Positions 25,713 to 34,326 of a stretch of 64,000 nucleotides of DNA are shown here, one piece after another. Within the stretch, counting starts at the first letter, position 1. The number at the start of each line of letters is the position of its first letter. Source of the DNA: Harryflintia acetispora (GTDB lineage: Bacteria; Bacillota; Clostridia; Oscillospirales; Ruminococcaceae); the NCBI GenBank assembly GCA_004340125.1, contig SLUK01000001.1, positions 1 to 64,000 of the forward strand. The letters are read 5' to 3'. Under the pieces are notes generated by a model. The model searched no databases. It was not told where the DNA came from and saw only the letters and a list, made by a program, of their open reading frames with translations. Position numbers and translations under genes: made by a program.

Positions 25713-25742
25713 TTTACAAGTGCCCGCCCAAGCTGGTATAGT
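25713..25742 (+). promoter_or_regulatory. Promoter of the esterase/AI-2E unit
   Basis: TTTACA (25713-25718), 18-nt spacer, TATAGT (25737-25742); the start codon follows 38 nt later. Confidence 0.6.
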
Positions 25743-25779
25743 ATAGGCATGAGAGATCAAAGATAAATGAGGAGACGTT

Positions 25780-26574
25780 ATGTCACTGTTTACATGCAAC
25801 TTTTTCAGCAAAATCCTGATGACCCCCACCCGGGTCAACGTCTGCCTGCCCTCGCCGGGCAGCAGCGAAACGCTGACGCAAAGCCTCGATATGCTCTACG
25901 CCAAAAGGGAGCCCCTCCGGGCGCTCTACCTGCTGCACGGGATGAACGGGGACGAAAGCGCCTGGCTGCGCAAGACCAACGTCGAGCGCTACGCCCAGCG
26001 CCACAATCTCGCGCTCATCATGCCGCACGGGGAGAACGGCTTTTACATTGACATGGCGCACGGCGCGCAGTGGTTTACTTATCTCACCGAGGAGCTCCCC
26101 CGCTTTATCGGCGCCTCCTTCCCGGTGTCCTCCCGGCGGGAGGACACCTACATCGCCGGGCTTTCGATGGGCGGCTACGGCGCCTTCAAGGCGGCGATGA
26201 CCTATCCGCAGCGCTACGCCGCCTTCGGCTCCTTCTCGGGAGCGCTCGACATCGAGGCGGTGGCCGCCGCCGCAAAGGGGCAGGGGCTCGAGCGCCAGGC
26301 ACAGGACGTCTTTGGCGGGAAGCCCATCGCCGGGAGCGAAAACGACCTCTTCGCGCTGACCGGGCGGGCGATGGCGTCCGGGAATAAACTCCCGCGCGCC
26401 TACCTGTCCTGCGGGGACGCGGACGAGGCCTGCTACTCGATGAACCTCAAGATGCGCTCCTTTTTGCTGGAGCGCTCCTACCCCCTCACCTGGTGCAAGG
26501 TGCCGGGCGGGCGGCACGACTGGGACGTATGGGAGGCGCAGATCCAGCGCTTCCTCGACTGGCTGGACCAATAA
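25780..26574 (+). CDS. Putative esterase (esterase D / tributyrin esterase family)
   Basis: A 264-aa alpha/beta hydrolase. The nucleophile elbow GLSMGGYGAFKAAM (Ser near residue 128) and preceding YLLHGMNGDESAWLRKTNVERYA are characteristic of the S-formylglutathione hydrolase/tributyrin esterase group; GGRHDWDVW near the C-terminus supplies the catalytic His and Asp neighbourhood. No signal peptide. Acts on short-chain esters in the cytoplasm; a feruloyl or acetyl ester role is possible. It is 9 nt upstream of the AI-2E family permease gene, so both are likely in one transcript. Confidence 0.88.
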   Translation: MSLFTCNFFSKILMTPTRVNVCLPSPGSSETLTQSLDMLYAKREPLRALYLLHGMNGDESAWLRKTNVERYAQRHNLALIMPHGENGFYIDMAHGAQWFTYLTEELPRFIGASFPVSSRREDTYIAGLSMGGYGAFKAAMTYPQRYAAFGSFSGALDIEAVAAAAKGQGLERQAQDVFGGKPIAGSENDLFALTGRAMASGNKLPRAYLSCGDADEACYSMNLKMRSFLLERSYPLTWCKVPGGRHDWDVWEAQIQRFLDWLDQ

Positions 26575-26583
26575 GGAGACGAT

Positions 26584-27777
26584 ATGCAACTGGACAAACA
26601 GACCTTTCAGCGGCTGCTGCTGTTGGTGGCCTTCGGAGTGGGGCTCTACTGGGGGCTGCAAAACCTCGACGACCTCGGCGCCTTTCTCGGGGTGCTGCTG
26701 GGGCTGGTCATGCCCTTCCTCATCGGCGGATGCGTGGCCTTCATCCTCAACGTGCCGATGCGCGCCCTCGAACGGGCGCTCTTTGCGCGGTATGAAAAAT
26801 CCAAATCGCGCCCCGGCCGGATCGCCTACAAGCTGCGCCGGCCGCTGAGCCTGGTACTCACCATCCTGCTGGTGCTGGGCGTCATCGCGGTGGTGCTCTT
26901 CCTCATCCTGCCCGAGGTGGGGCGCAGCCTCGGCATGCTCGCGGCGAATATCCCACCCTTCATCGAGCGGGCGACACAGCTCCTGCAGCAGTATTCCGAC
27001 CAGGTCCCCCTGATTTCCTCCTGGCTCTCGTCGCTCGAGCTGGACTGGTCGGGAATCGTCAAAAGCACCTGGGATTTCCTGCAAAACGGGGCGGGCACCC
27101 TGCTCGGCTCGGTGATGGGCGCGGCGATGTCCATCCTGGGCGGGCTGCTCACCGCCGTATTGGCGGCCGTCTTCTCGGTCTATATCCTGCTGCAAAAGGA
27201 AAAGCTGGGCGCGCAGTGCAAAAAGCTGCTCTACGCCTTCCTGCCGCAGGAGCGCGCCGGCCAGGCCCTTTCGATCGCGGCGCTCTCGAGCCGCACCTTC
27301 GCCAGCTTCCTCTCGGGGCAGTGCCTTGAGGCGGTGATTTTGGGCTGCCTCTTCTTCATCGCAATGAGCGTGCTGCGCTTCCCCTATGCGCTGATGATCA
27401 GCGTGCTGGTGGGCTTTACCGCGCTGATCCCCCTCTTCGGGGCCTTCATCGGCTGCGCGGTGGGCGCGTTCATGATTTTGATCATCGACCCCATGCGCGC
27501 GCTCTGGTTCGTCATTCTCTTCTTGGTACTCCAGCAGATCGAGGGGAACCTCATCTATCCCAAGGTGGTGGGCGGCTCGGTCGGGCTGCCCTCGATCTGG
27601 GTGCTGGTGGCGGTGACCATCGGCGGCAGCACCATGGGGATCGCGGGGATGTTGCTCTTCATCCCGCTGTGCTCGGTGCTCTACGCGCTGCTGCGCAGGA
27701 CGGTCTATGAGCGGCTGCAAAAGAAGGAGGTCCCGCCCGGGGAATGGGAGTCCCCTCCGGGCAGCGGGACAAAGTGA
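26584..27777 (+). CDS. AI-2E family transporter (PerM/YdbI-like)
   Basis: A 397-aa membrane protein with two N-terminal helices, a soluble central region of amphipathic helices (residues 110-175) and a C-terminal bundle of five to six helices. Conserved stretches: MPFLIGGCVAFILNVPMRALE, LTALIPLFGAFIGCAVGAFMI and VGGSVGLPSIWVLVAVTIGGSTMGIAGMLLFIPL. Family members include E. coli TqsA (autoinducer-2 export) and Na+/H+ antiporters; the substrate here is unknown. RBS AAGGAG seven bases before ATG. The C-terminus is Pro/Gly-rich (PPGEWESPPGSGTK). Confidence 0.9.
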   Translation: MQLDKQTFQRLLLLVAFGVGLYWGLQNLDDLGAFLGVLLGLVMPFLIGGCVAFILNVPMRALERALFARYEKSKSRPGRIAYKLRRPLSLVLTILLVLGVIAVVLFLILPEVGRSLGMLAANIPPFIERATQLLQQYSDQVPLISSWLSSLELDWSGIVKSTWDFLQNGAGTLLGSVMGAAMSILGGLLTAVLAAVFSVYILLQKEKLGAQCKKLLYAFLPQERAGQALSIAALSSRTFASFLSGQCLEAVILGCLFFIAMSVLRFPYALMISVLVGFTALIPLFGAFIGCAVGAFMILIIDPMRALWFVILFLVLQQIEGNLIYPKVVGGSVGLPSIWVLVAVTIGGSTMGIAGMLLFIPLCSVLYALLRRTVYERLQKKEVPPGEWESPPGSGTK

Positions 27778-27799
27778 CGGGAAATCCCAACAATAATTG

Positions 27800-27947
27800 T
27801 GGAACCCGGTAGCTGTTCAAACCGGGGCGAAAGGTGTAAAATAAAGGAAAAGGGCCTTTGCCCCCGATCAGGAGGAGTTTTGCACCTTGGCGGTCTGACA
27901 ACCGCCATTTCGGCAAAGCCGAAGCCGGCGCGGCTCCCAGGAAAGGA
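27800..27947 (+). other. Structured 5' region of the polyphosphate:AMP phosphotransferase gene
   Basis: Several short stems occur in order: CCCGGT...ACCGGG (27806-27825), GGGCctttGCCC, GGCGGTctgacaACCGCC, CGGCaaaGCCG and GCCGgcgCGGC. A weak TAAAAT -10 box is at 27837-27842. It matches no riboswitch family I can name. Could be a regulatory leader or simply GC-rich spacer. Confidence 0.35.
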
Positions 27948-29447
27948 ATGGTCATAACAATGCTCGAACATGTGGACCTGCAACGAAAGATGACGAAGGT
28001 GGAATACCGCATGGACACCGACGTGCTCAAACGGGAGCTCGCCCTGCTGCAGCACACCCTCAAGGACAAGGGCCTCCCGGTGATCGTCCTGTTCGAGGGA
28101 TGGGGCGCCGCGGGGAAGGGCAGCCTCATATCGGACATGATTCTCACGCTGGACCCGCGCAGCTATAAGGTGTTTTCCACCGTCTCCCCCACCGCCGAGG
28201 AGCGGCGCCGCCCCTGGCTGTGGCGGCACTGGTGCAGGATCCCCGAGCGCGGGCGGATCGCGGTGTTCGACCGCAGCTGGTATCCCGAAACCTCGATCGA
28301 GAGGATCGAGGGGAACCTCAGCGAGGCGCAGGCCAAGCGGCGGCTGGAGAGCGTCAACCGCTTTGAGCGGCAGCTGACCGACGACGGATACCTGGTGATC
28401 AAGTTCTTTCTGCACATCTCGCAGAAGGAGCAGAAAAAGCGGCTCAAAAAGCTCTCCGAGTCCAAGGAGACCCAGTGGCGCGCCACCAGGCAGGACTGGG
28501 AGCGCAACGAAAAATACGAGGAATATTATAAGGTTTTCGACGAGATGCTCGAGGCCACCGACACCGAGTGCGCCCCCTGGCACCTCATCGGCTGCACCGA
28601 CCGGCGCAGCGCGCTGAGCGAGGTCTACCACATCATGGTGGACTCGATCCGCCAGGCGCTGGCCGAGGGGGAGGAGAGGAAGGCGGCCGCGCCCAAGCAG
28701 GACGGAAAGATCGACCCCGGCCCCTTCTCGCTGGTGAAAATCCCCAGTCTGCGCGAGGTCAGCCTCGACAAGACGGCGCCGGAAAACTACAAGGAGCTGC
28801 TGAAGGAAAAGCAGGAGCACCTGCGCGCCATCCACAACCGCCTCTACTTACAGAAAGTCCCGGTGGTCATCGTCTACGAAGGCTGGGACGCCGCCGGCAA
28901 GGGCGGGAACATCAAGCGCCTGGCCGCGGCGCTCGACCCGCGCGGCTACGAGGTGGTCCCCATCGCCGCGCCCACCCCGACCGAGCTCAGTCACCACTAC
29001 CTCTGGCGGTTCTGGGAGGGGGTGCCCAAGGACGGGCACGTCGCCATCTTCGACCGCAGCTGGTACGGCCGGCTGATGGTCGAGCGGATCGAGGGCTTCT
29101 GCACGCCGGAAGAGTGGCACCGGGCTTACCGGGAGATCAACGAATTTGAAAAGGAGCTCTTCGACCGGGGCGCGATCCTCTTAAAATTCTGGATCCACAT
29201 CGACAAGGACGAGCAGCTGCGCCGCTTCAACGACCGGGAGAACACCCCCGAGAAGCGCTGGAAGATCACCGACGAGGACTGGCGCAACCGCGAAAAGTGG
29301 GACCAGTACGAGATCGCGGTGGACGACATGCTGCGCTACACCTCCACCGACTTCGCCCCCTGGACCATCGTGGAGTCCCAGGACAAGAAGCTCGCCCGGC
29401 TCAAGACCCTGGATACCGTGATCGCCGCGGCGGAAAACCGGCTGTAA
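27948..29447 (+). CDS. pap: Polyphosphate:AMP phosphotransferase (two-domain PPK2)
   Basis: A 499-aa protein made of two tandem PPK2 kinase domains, the layout of Pap-type class II enzymes. Domain 1: Walker A FEGWGAAGKGSLI (near residue 48), lid FDRSWYPETSIERIEG. Domain 2: Walker A YEGWDAAGKGGNIKR (near 307), lid FDRSWYGRLMVERIEG, and DFAPWTIVES near the end. The second copy keeps the canonical GxDxxGKG form while the first has Gly for Asp, as expected if only the C-terminal domain is catalytic. It would phosphorylate AMP to ADP from polyphosphate. ATG 27948 follows AGGAAAGG closely; a second ATG lies four codons on. It converges with ppk1. Confidence 0.9.
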   Translation: MVITMLEHVDLQRKMTKVEYRMDTDVLKRELALLQHTLKDKGLPVIVLFEGWGAAGKGSLISDMILTLDPRSYKVFSTVSPTAEERRRPWLWRHWCRIPERGRIAVFDRSWYPETSIERIEGNLSEAQAKRRLESVNRFERQLTDDGYLVIKFFLHISQKEQKKRLKKLSESKETQWRATRQDWERNEKYEEYYKVFDEMLEATDTECAPWHLIGCTDRRSALSEVYHIMVDSIRQALAEGEERKAAAPKQDGKIDPGPFSLVKIPSLREVSLDKTAPENYKELLKEKQEHLRAIHNRLYLQKVPVVIVYEGWDAAGKGGNIKRLAAALDPRGYEVVPIAAPTPTELSHHYLWRFWEGVPKDGHVAIFDRSWYGRLMVERIEGFCTPEEWHRAYREINEFEKELFDRGAILLKFWIHIDKDEQLRRFNDRENTPEKRWKITDEDWRNREKWDQYEIAVDDMLRYTSTDFAPWTIVESQDKKLARLKTLDTVIAAAENRL

Positions 29448-29464
29448 ACCGCTATATAAGAAAT

Positions 29465-29498
29465 AAGGGCTGGAACCCCCCCGGGGTTCCAGCCCTTT
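29465..29498. terminator. Shared terminator between pap and ppk1
   Basis: AAGGGCTGGAACCCC, CCCG loop, and complement, followed by TTATTTT on plus. Confidence 0.88.
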
Positions 29499-29520
29499 TA
29501 TTTTGAATAGACCGGGAGCG

Positions 29521-31674
29521 CTACCGCTTGCGCGCCCTGCCGCCCAGCCGGTCGAGCAGGCCGCGCAGCCGGCCGCCGAAGGCCTGCGGCTGGCCCTCCT
29601 CCTCAAAGGGGGCGGCGAAGTACTCCTGCAGGTATATCTGGCTCTCCAGCGCCGCCTCGTCCCCTGTGCGCGGGGGCTTGACGTAGCTCCCGTCCGGGAG
29701 CATATCCCAGGCCTTGACGTTGTCCCGCCGGAACGCGTCGAGGATTTCCAGTACCCGCGCGCGCAGGTCGGGGGAGCGCACCCCGGCAAAAACCTCCACC
29801 CGCCGGTGGGTGTTGCGGTTGAGTAGGTCGCCCGACCCGATATAGATCTGCTGCCGGGACCCCCTGCCGAAGACGAAGATGCGCGAGTGCTCGAGATACC
29901 GGCCCACCACGCTGCGAACTGTCAGGAGGTCGGTGTAGCCCTCCACCCCCGGGCGGATGCAGCAGATCCCGCGGATGAACAGCTCGATCTGCACCCCGGC
30001 TCTTGAGGCCTCGACGAGCTTCTCCATGACCTCCATGCAGTTGAGGGAATTGACCTTGATCCCGACGTAGCCCTCGCCCCCCGCCTTCTGGATGGCGATC
30101 TCCTCGTCGATGGCGCAGAGCACCTTGTCGAGGTAGCAGTTCGGCGCGGCCCAGAGGGTGCGGGTGCGCTCGACCGTCTCGCCCATGCACAGGGCGCCGA
30201 AGATGTCGTTTGCGTCCTGCCCGACCGTCTCGTCCGAGGTGATCAGGCACAGGTCGGTGTACAGCTCGGCGGTCTTTTCGTTGTAGTTTCCGGTGCCAAT
30301 CTGGGTCAGGTGGACGATCTTGCCGTGCACCTTGCGGGTGATGAGACAGAGCTTGGCGTGCACCTTGTAGTCGCTGAGCCCATAGATCACGGTGCACCCG
30401 GCGTCCTCGAGGAGCTTGGCGTAGTCGATGTTGCTCTGCTCGTCGAAGCGCGCGCGCAGCTCAAGCACACAGAGCACCTCCTTGCCCCGCTCGGCCGCCG
30501 CGCAGAGCGCCGAGGCGATCCGGCTGCGGTTAGCCAGGCGGTAGAGGGAAATCTTGATCGAAACCACCGTCGGGTCCTCCGCCGCGGCGTAGAGCAGGTC
30601 GATGAAGGGCTTCATGCTCTGGAAGGGGTAAGAGAGCAGCACGTCGTGCTCGGTACAGTATTTGATGGCGTCCCGCTTGGAAAAATCGATCGGCAGCGAG
30701 GGGCGCAGCTCGCGAAAGCTCAGGTCCTTGCGGGAGAGATTGAGGTTCCCCGGCAGCGAGAAGCCGAAGGAGAAGTCCAGCGGAATCCCGCTGACCATGA
30801 TGTGGTCGGACGCGATCCCCAGCCGCTTGCACAGATGCCGGCGCAGCCGCTCGCTGGGGGCCTGCGCCAGCTGGGCGCGCACGATCGAGAGGCGCCGGCG
30901 CTTTTTTAAGAGCTCCTGCATGATCCCGCGGAAGTCCACGTCGTAGTCGAACAGCCCCTCGTTGACCGAGATGTCGGCGTTGCGGGTGACCCGCAGGATG
31001 TTCTTCTCCACGATCTCATACTTCGAGTAGAGCTTCTGCGCGAAGTGGCAGACGATGTCGGCGGTGAAGACCACCTTCTGGCGGTTGTCCACGCTGAACA
31101 CAAAATACTGCGGCAGGTGGGAGACCGGGACGATCCCCAGCTTGATCACCTCATCCTTGGCGGCGAACAGGGAGATGACGTATTGCTCCTTGCTCTTCAA
31201 AAAGGGGAAGGGGTGGTGCCGGTCGATGATCTGCGGGGAGAGCAGGGGCAGGATGTCCTCCAAAAAATACTTCTGGGCGATCAGCTCCTCGACCTGGTTG
31301 ATCCTGTGCACGTCAACCAGGTCCACCCCCAGCTCCTTGAGCTGCTGGCGGATCACCCCATAGGCGCTCTCGCACAGCGGCGCGAAGGAGGCCACCTTCT
31401 CGATGATGGCTGCAATCTGCTCGTCGGCGTTCATCCCGGTCTTGTCGTCCGTCTTCTGCGCGTCGAGCAGGCTCTGGTCGGTCAGCGACCCGACCCGCAC
31501 CATGAAAAATTCGTCGAGGTTGGAAAAATAGATCGCCTCGAACTTCAGCCGCTCGAAGAGGGGGACCGCGTCGTCGAGCGACTCGAGCAGCACCCGCTTG
31601 TTGAATTCCAGCCAGCTGAGCTCCCGGTTGACAAAAAGGGATTTGGGCAATGCCGTACCCATCATATCGTCCAA
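29521..31674 (-). CDS. ppk1: Polyphosphate kinase 1
   Basis: A 717-aa PPK1 with the N-terminal domain (FVNRELSWLEFNKRVLLES, LDEFFMVRVGSL), head domain and two PLD-like catalytic domains. Key sites: RFDEQSNIDYAKLLEDAG, the phospho-His region DYKVHAKLCLITRK (His near residue 430) and GTGNYNEKTAELYTDLCL; late arm YIGSGDLLNRNTHRRVEVF. It makes polyphosphate from ATP reversibly, usually at the membrane. The N-terminal TTG is preferred because GGGAGG sits about eight bases upstream, whereas the ATG three codons later would be 17 bases away. Convergent with pap, which consumes polyphosphate. Confidence 0.95.
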   Translation of the reverse strand: MDDMMGTALPKSLFVNRELSWLEFNKRVLLESLDDAVPLFERLKFEAIYFSNLDEFFMVRVGSLTDQSLLDAQKTDDKTGMNADEQIAAIIEKVASFAPLCESAYGVIRQQLKELGVDLVDVHRINQVEELIAQKYFLEDILPLLSPQIIDRHHPFPFLKSKEQYVISLFAAKDEVIKLGIVPVSHLPQYFVFSVDNRQKVVFTADIVCHFAQKLYSKYEIVEKNILRVTRNADISVNEGLFDYDVDFRGIMQELLKKRRRLSIVRAQLAQAPSERLRRHLCKRLGIASDHIMVSGIPLDFSFGFSLPGNLNLSRKDLSFRELRPSLPIDFSKRDAIKYCTEHDVLLSYPFQSMKPFIDLLYAAAEDPTVVSIKISLYRLANRSRIASALCAAAERGKEVLCVLELRARFDEQSNIDYAKLLEDAGCTVIYGLSDYKVHAKLCLITRKVHGKIVHLTQIGTGNYNEKTAELYTDLCLITSDETVGQDANDIFGALCMGETVERTRTLWAAPNCYLDKVLCAIDEEIAIQKAGGEGYVGIKVNSLNCMEVMEKLVEASRAGVQIELFIRGICCIRPGVEGYTDLLTVRSVVGRYLEHSRIFVFGRGSRQQIYIGSGDLLNRNTHRRVEVFAGVRSPDLRARVLEILDAFRRDNVKAWDMLPDGSYVKPPRTGDEAALESQIYLQEYFAAPFEEEGQPQAFGGRLRGLLDRLGGRARKR

Positions 31675-31800
31675 TAGAAAAGCCTCCCCTGCGCCTGGCG
31701 CAACCGTGTTACCAGTATTATACCAGCATCCCTGTCCGGGAACAAGCGCTCACGGGCCGTTTTCGCCGGAGATTTCCCAAGCGGGCGTAAGCGAAAGAAC

Positions 31801-31823
31801 CCCTACACTTTTTCAGTGTAGGG
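31801..31823. terminator. Short hairpin between DUF3592 and ppk1 genes
   Basis: CCCTACACT/AGTGTAGGG with a 5-nt loop; the T tail is poor on both strands. It may end the DUF3592 transcript. The 200-nt gap has no other feature. Confidence 0.45.
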
Positions 31824-31874
31824 ATTCTCCGGCTTGAATTGCATTGTGCCAAGAAGGCATACTGCTCTAAAGGG

Positions 31875-32321
31875 TCACAACCGGGGCCGGCAAAATATGA
31901 TGCCAAGAACCATGCACAAAATGCCAACCCCTAATGTAATAGATGGGATTATGATGCCAGCTATGCTGGAAGACCAGCTCAAATAGTCGGCCTCAGCAGA
32001 CCAGCGCACCATCATTGTATCACCTATGTCATATTGTTTGTAGGTTTCGTAATCCATTCCAACATTGGATGTCTTTCTCATTTCTCTGTTATCAAATTTG
32101 AAAGAAAACACTGGATAATAGCTGGTTTCCCGCTGCTGATGTCCCATAGAATCTTCAGCGGTAGTATAAGATTCTTCCCAATCTACAATAAGGCCCTCTA
32201 TATCCACACCATTTTTGCGCAATTGCACCTCATACATCAGAAAAATTCCGCCGATTGCACCAACAAAAAGACCCATAAAAATAAGCACTATCATCAGGCC
32301 AATGGAACCCCTTTTTTTCAT
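31875..32321 (-). CDS. DUF3592 family membrane protein
   Basis: A 148-aa protein with an N-terminal TM (GLMIVLIFMGLFVGAIGGIFL), a central soluble beta-rich part containing YYPVFSFKFDNREMRKTSNVGMDYETYKQYDIGDTMMVRWS, and a C-terminal TM pair ending near FCRPRL. This matches the DUF3592 pattern (Y-P-V-v-F plus G-x-x-V-x-V-x-Y-x). Function unknown. The region is visibly more AT-rich than all neighbours, a sign of a different origin. ATG 32321 is used; two GTG codons lie four and five codons upstream. Confidence 0.7.
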   Translation of the reverse strand: MKKRGSIGLMIVLIFMGLFVGAIGGIFLMYEVQLRKNGVDIEGLIVDWEESYTTAEDSMGHQQRETSYYPVFSFKFDNREMRKTSNVGMDYETYKQYDIGDTMMVRWSAEADYLSWSSSIAGIIIPSITLGVGILCMVLGIIFCRPRL

Positions 32322-32345
32322 TTCCTTCACCACCTTTTTGAGGAG

Positions 32346-32354
32346 ATTGTATCA
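32346..32354 (-). promoter_or_regulatory. Extended -10 promoter for the DUF3592 gene
   Basis: Minus strand TGATACAAT fits TGnTAnnnT; no good -35. On the plus strand the rest of the 32334-32554 gap has a TATAAT (32502-32507) that may serve the DUF362 gene. Confidence 0.45.
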
Positions 32355-32554
32355 ATAATCTCATTTTCGCCTAAGGTGACTTGCAACCTTACTATATACT
32401 ATCATATCGGCTTGTTCTTCTCAAGGCCATCTGGCAGAATCACACGCTATCTTCAATAAGGATACAAACAGATTCTTCTTCCTTTTTTTGGCCCGTTATA
32501 GTATAATTGTGTTATGCAGCTGAACGCTATCCCAGTGTCAAAAAGGAGGACATC

Positions 32555-33655
32555 ATGAAGAAGTCCAAGGTCTATTTTACCAACCTTCGCACCCGCGAAG
32601 GGCACAATCTCCTGCAGAAGCTGGAGCAACTCGTCAAGGAGGCGGGGATCGAGCAGATCGACTTTGAAAACAAATTTACCGCTATCAAAATCCATTTTGG
32701 CGAGATCGGCAACCTTGCCTATCTGCGCCCGAACTATTCCCGGGTTCTGGTGGACCTTGTCAAGGCGCATGGCGGAAAGCCCTTCCTCACCGATTGCAAC
32801 ACCCTCTACGTCGGCCAGCGCAAGAACGCGCTGGACCACATGGACACCGCCTATCAAAACGGCTATAACCCCTTTGCCACCGGCTGTCACGTCATCATTG
32901 CCGACGGGCTCAAGGGAACCGACGAGGAGTTGGTGCCAATCAGTGGCGAATATGTCAAGGAGGCCAAGATCGGCCGGGCGATCATGGACGCGGATGTGTT
33001 CATCTCGCTGAACCACTTTAAGGGCCACGAGGCGACCGGTTTCGGCGGCGCGCTCAAAAATATCGGGATGGGCTGCGGCTCCCGCGCGGGCAAGATGGAG
33101 ATGCACTCCTCCGAAAAGCCCTTCGTGGACCGGGAGCTCTGCATCTCCTGCGGCGCCTGCAAAAAGAGCTGCGCGCACGATGCCATCTCCTTCCCGCAGA
33201 AGAAGGCCCAGATCGACCACGACAGGTGCGTGGGCTGCGGAAGGTGTATCGGTGTCTGCCCGGCCGACGCGGTACAGCCGATGAACGACGAGACCAACGA
33301 CATTCTCAACAAGAAGATCGCCGAATACACCCTCGCGGTGCTCAAGGGCCGTCCGAACTTCCATGTCAGCCTGGTCATCGACGTTTCCCCCTTCTGCGAC
33401 TGCTATGAGCTCAACGACCTGCCGATCATCCCGGACGTGGGGATACTCGCCTCCTTCGACCCGGTGGCGCTCGACCGCGCCTGCGTGGACCTGTGCAACC
33501 AGCAGCCGGTGATCGAGGGGAGCTACTTGGGGGAACGCCCGCACGAGCACGACCGCTTCTGCTGCACCCATCCCGAGACCAACTGGCAGGTGGGGCTGGA
33601 CTACGCCGAGCAGATCGGTCTGGGCACCCAGGACTACGAGCTGATCGAAATCTAA
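32555..33655 (+). CDS. DUF362 domain protein with two 4Fe-4S ferredoxin motifs
   Basis: A 366-aa iron-sulfur protein. The DUF362 domain runs through about residue 185 and again after 240 (KIHFGEIGNLAYLRPN, NHFKGHEATGFGGALKNIGMGCGSRAGK). Two 4Fe-4S clusters are bound by CISCGACKKSC...  (near 195) and CVGCGRCIGVC (near 225). A cytoplasmic electron-transfer or maturation role is the reasonable inference; family function is not established. RBS AAAGGAGG before ATG. Standalone, with its own terminator. Proteins of this layout are common in anaerobic Clostridia. Confidence 0.9.
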   Translation: MKKSKVYFTNLRTREGHNLLQKLEQLVKEAGIEQIDFENKFTAIKIHFGEIGNLAYLRPNYSRVLVDLVKAHGGKPFLTDCNTLYVGQRKNALDHMDTAYQNGYNPFATGCHVIIADGLKGTDEELVPISGEYVKEAKIGRAIMDADVFISLNHFKGHEATGFGGALKNIGMGCGSRAGKMEMHSSEKPFVDRELCISCGACKKSCAHDAISFPQKKAQIDHDRCVGCGRCIGVCPADAVQPMNDETNDILNKKIAEYTLAVLKGRPNFHVSLVIDVSPFCDCYELNDLPIIPDVGILASFDPVALDRACVDLCNQQPVIEGSYLGERPHEHDRFCCTHPETNWQVGLDYAEQIGLGTQDYELIEI

Positions 33656-33660
33656 TGTGC

Positions 33661-33694
33661 AAAAAGAAGCGCCGGAAACTCCGGCGCTTCTTTT
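33661..33694 (+). terminator. Terminator of the DUF362 gene
   Basis: AAGAAGCGCCGGA, AAC loop, complement and TTTT; also serves the converging VOC gene. Confidence 0.85.
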
Positions 33695-33703
33695 CATGAG
33701 TGC

Positions 33704-34186
33704 TTAATCCTTTTCGTTTTCCAGCTGCAGGCTAAGCTGGCGCACTATTTCGGGCGGGAATTGGGAGCGCGCGCAGGTCTCCTCCACGCTCAGTCCCATC
33801 CTGAGAAAGCGCTTGACGACGAATTCCATGCTCTCGCCGATCTCGACGATGTGTTTGTCCAGGTCATAAAACCGGAAGGTCCTCTGGCCCCAGGGACATT
33901 CCTGCAACCCGTGCAGCAGCTCGATCCCGGGATAAGCCTTCACCTTCTCAAAAATCTTTTCGATCTCGTCCTCCTCGAAGTAGATCTCGGTGTTGTGGGA
34001 GCGGACCACCCGGCTGGCCGGGTCGAGCCCCACCAGCTCGCAAAAGCCCTCCTGAAACGTGAGTCCCCGCTCGAAGGACAGATTGGTGCCAAAGTCGAAC
34101 ATTACCTTCTGGCCCAGCACCTCTTCATAAAACTTACGTGCGCGGCGAATGTCCTCCACCGCGAACAACGCACCCTGATACAGCAT
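33704..34186 (-). CDS. VOC family (glyoxalase/bleomycin-resistance-like) protein
   Basis: A 160-aa protein. The first 115 residues form one vicinal-oxygen-chelate domain: LYQGALFAVEDIRRARKFYEEVLGQKV at the start and QRTFRFYDLDKHIVEIGESME at the end, with the usual D-P/D-x-D-G-H-like metal turn reduced to YDLDKHIVE. A short helical tail follows (LSVEETCARSQFPPEIVRQLSLQL) resembling a helix-turn-helix. Substrate unknown. Upstream in-frame codons exist, but ATG 34186 matches the family start; the RBS is weak (GGTAGAG). Confidence 0.8.
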   Translation of the reverse strand: MLYQGALFAVEDIRRARKFYEEVLGQKVMFDFGTNLSFERGLTFQEGFCELVGLDPASRVVRSHNTEIYFEEDEIEKIFEKVKAYPGIELLHGLQECPWGQRTFRFYDLDKHIVEIGESMEFVVKRFLRMGLSVEETCARSQFPPEIVRQLSLQLENEKD

Positions 34187-34284
34187 ATCTCTACCATTCC
34201 TTTCCCGGAAGCGATCAGCCTCCCCTTTATCATTAGGATACCCCAAATTGGGAACCCGGAATTGTAAAAAAGCGACACGCAAGC

Positions 34285-34322
34285 AAAAAAGGGCGTTCCG
34301 GCTTGCCGGAACGCCCTTTTTA
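34285..34322 (-). terminator. Terminator of the HAD gene
   Basis: AAGGGCGTTCCGG, CTTG loop and complement, followed by T6 on the minus strand. Confidence 0.85.
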
Positions 34323-34326
34323 ATAT

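Noticed and set aside
27800..27947. c-di-GMP riboswitch before pap
   Set aside because: A GCAAAGCCG stretch is reminiscent, but the tetraloop-receptor arrangement and paired arms of that class are not present.
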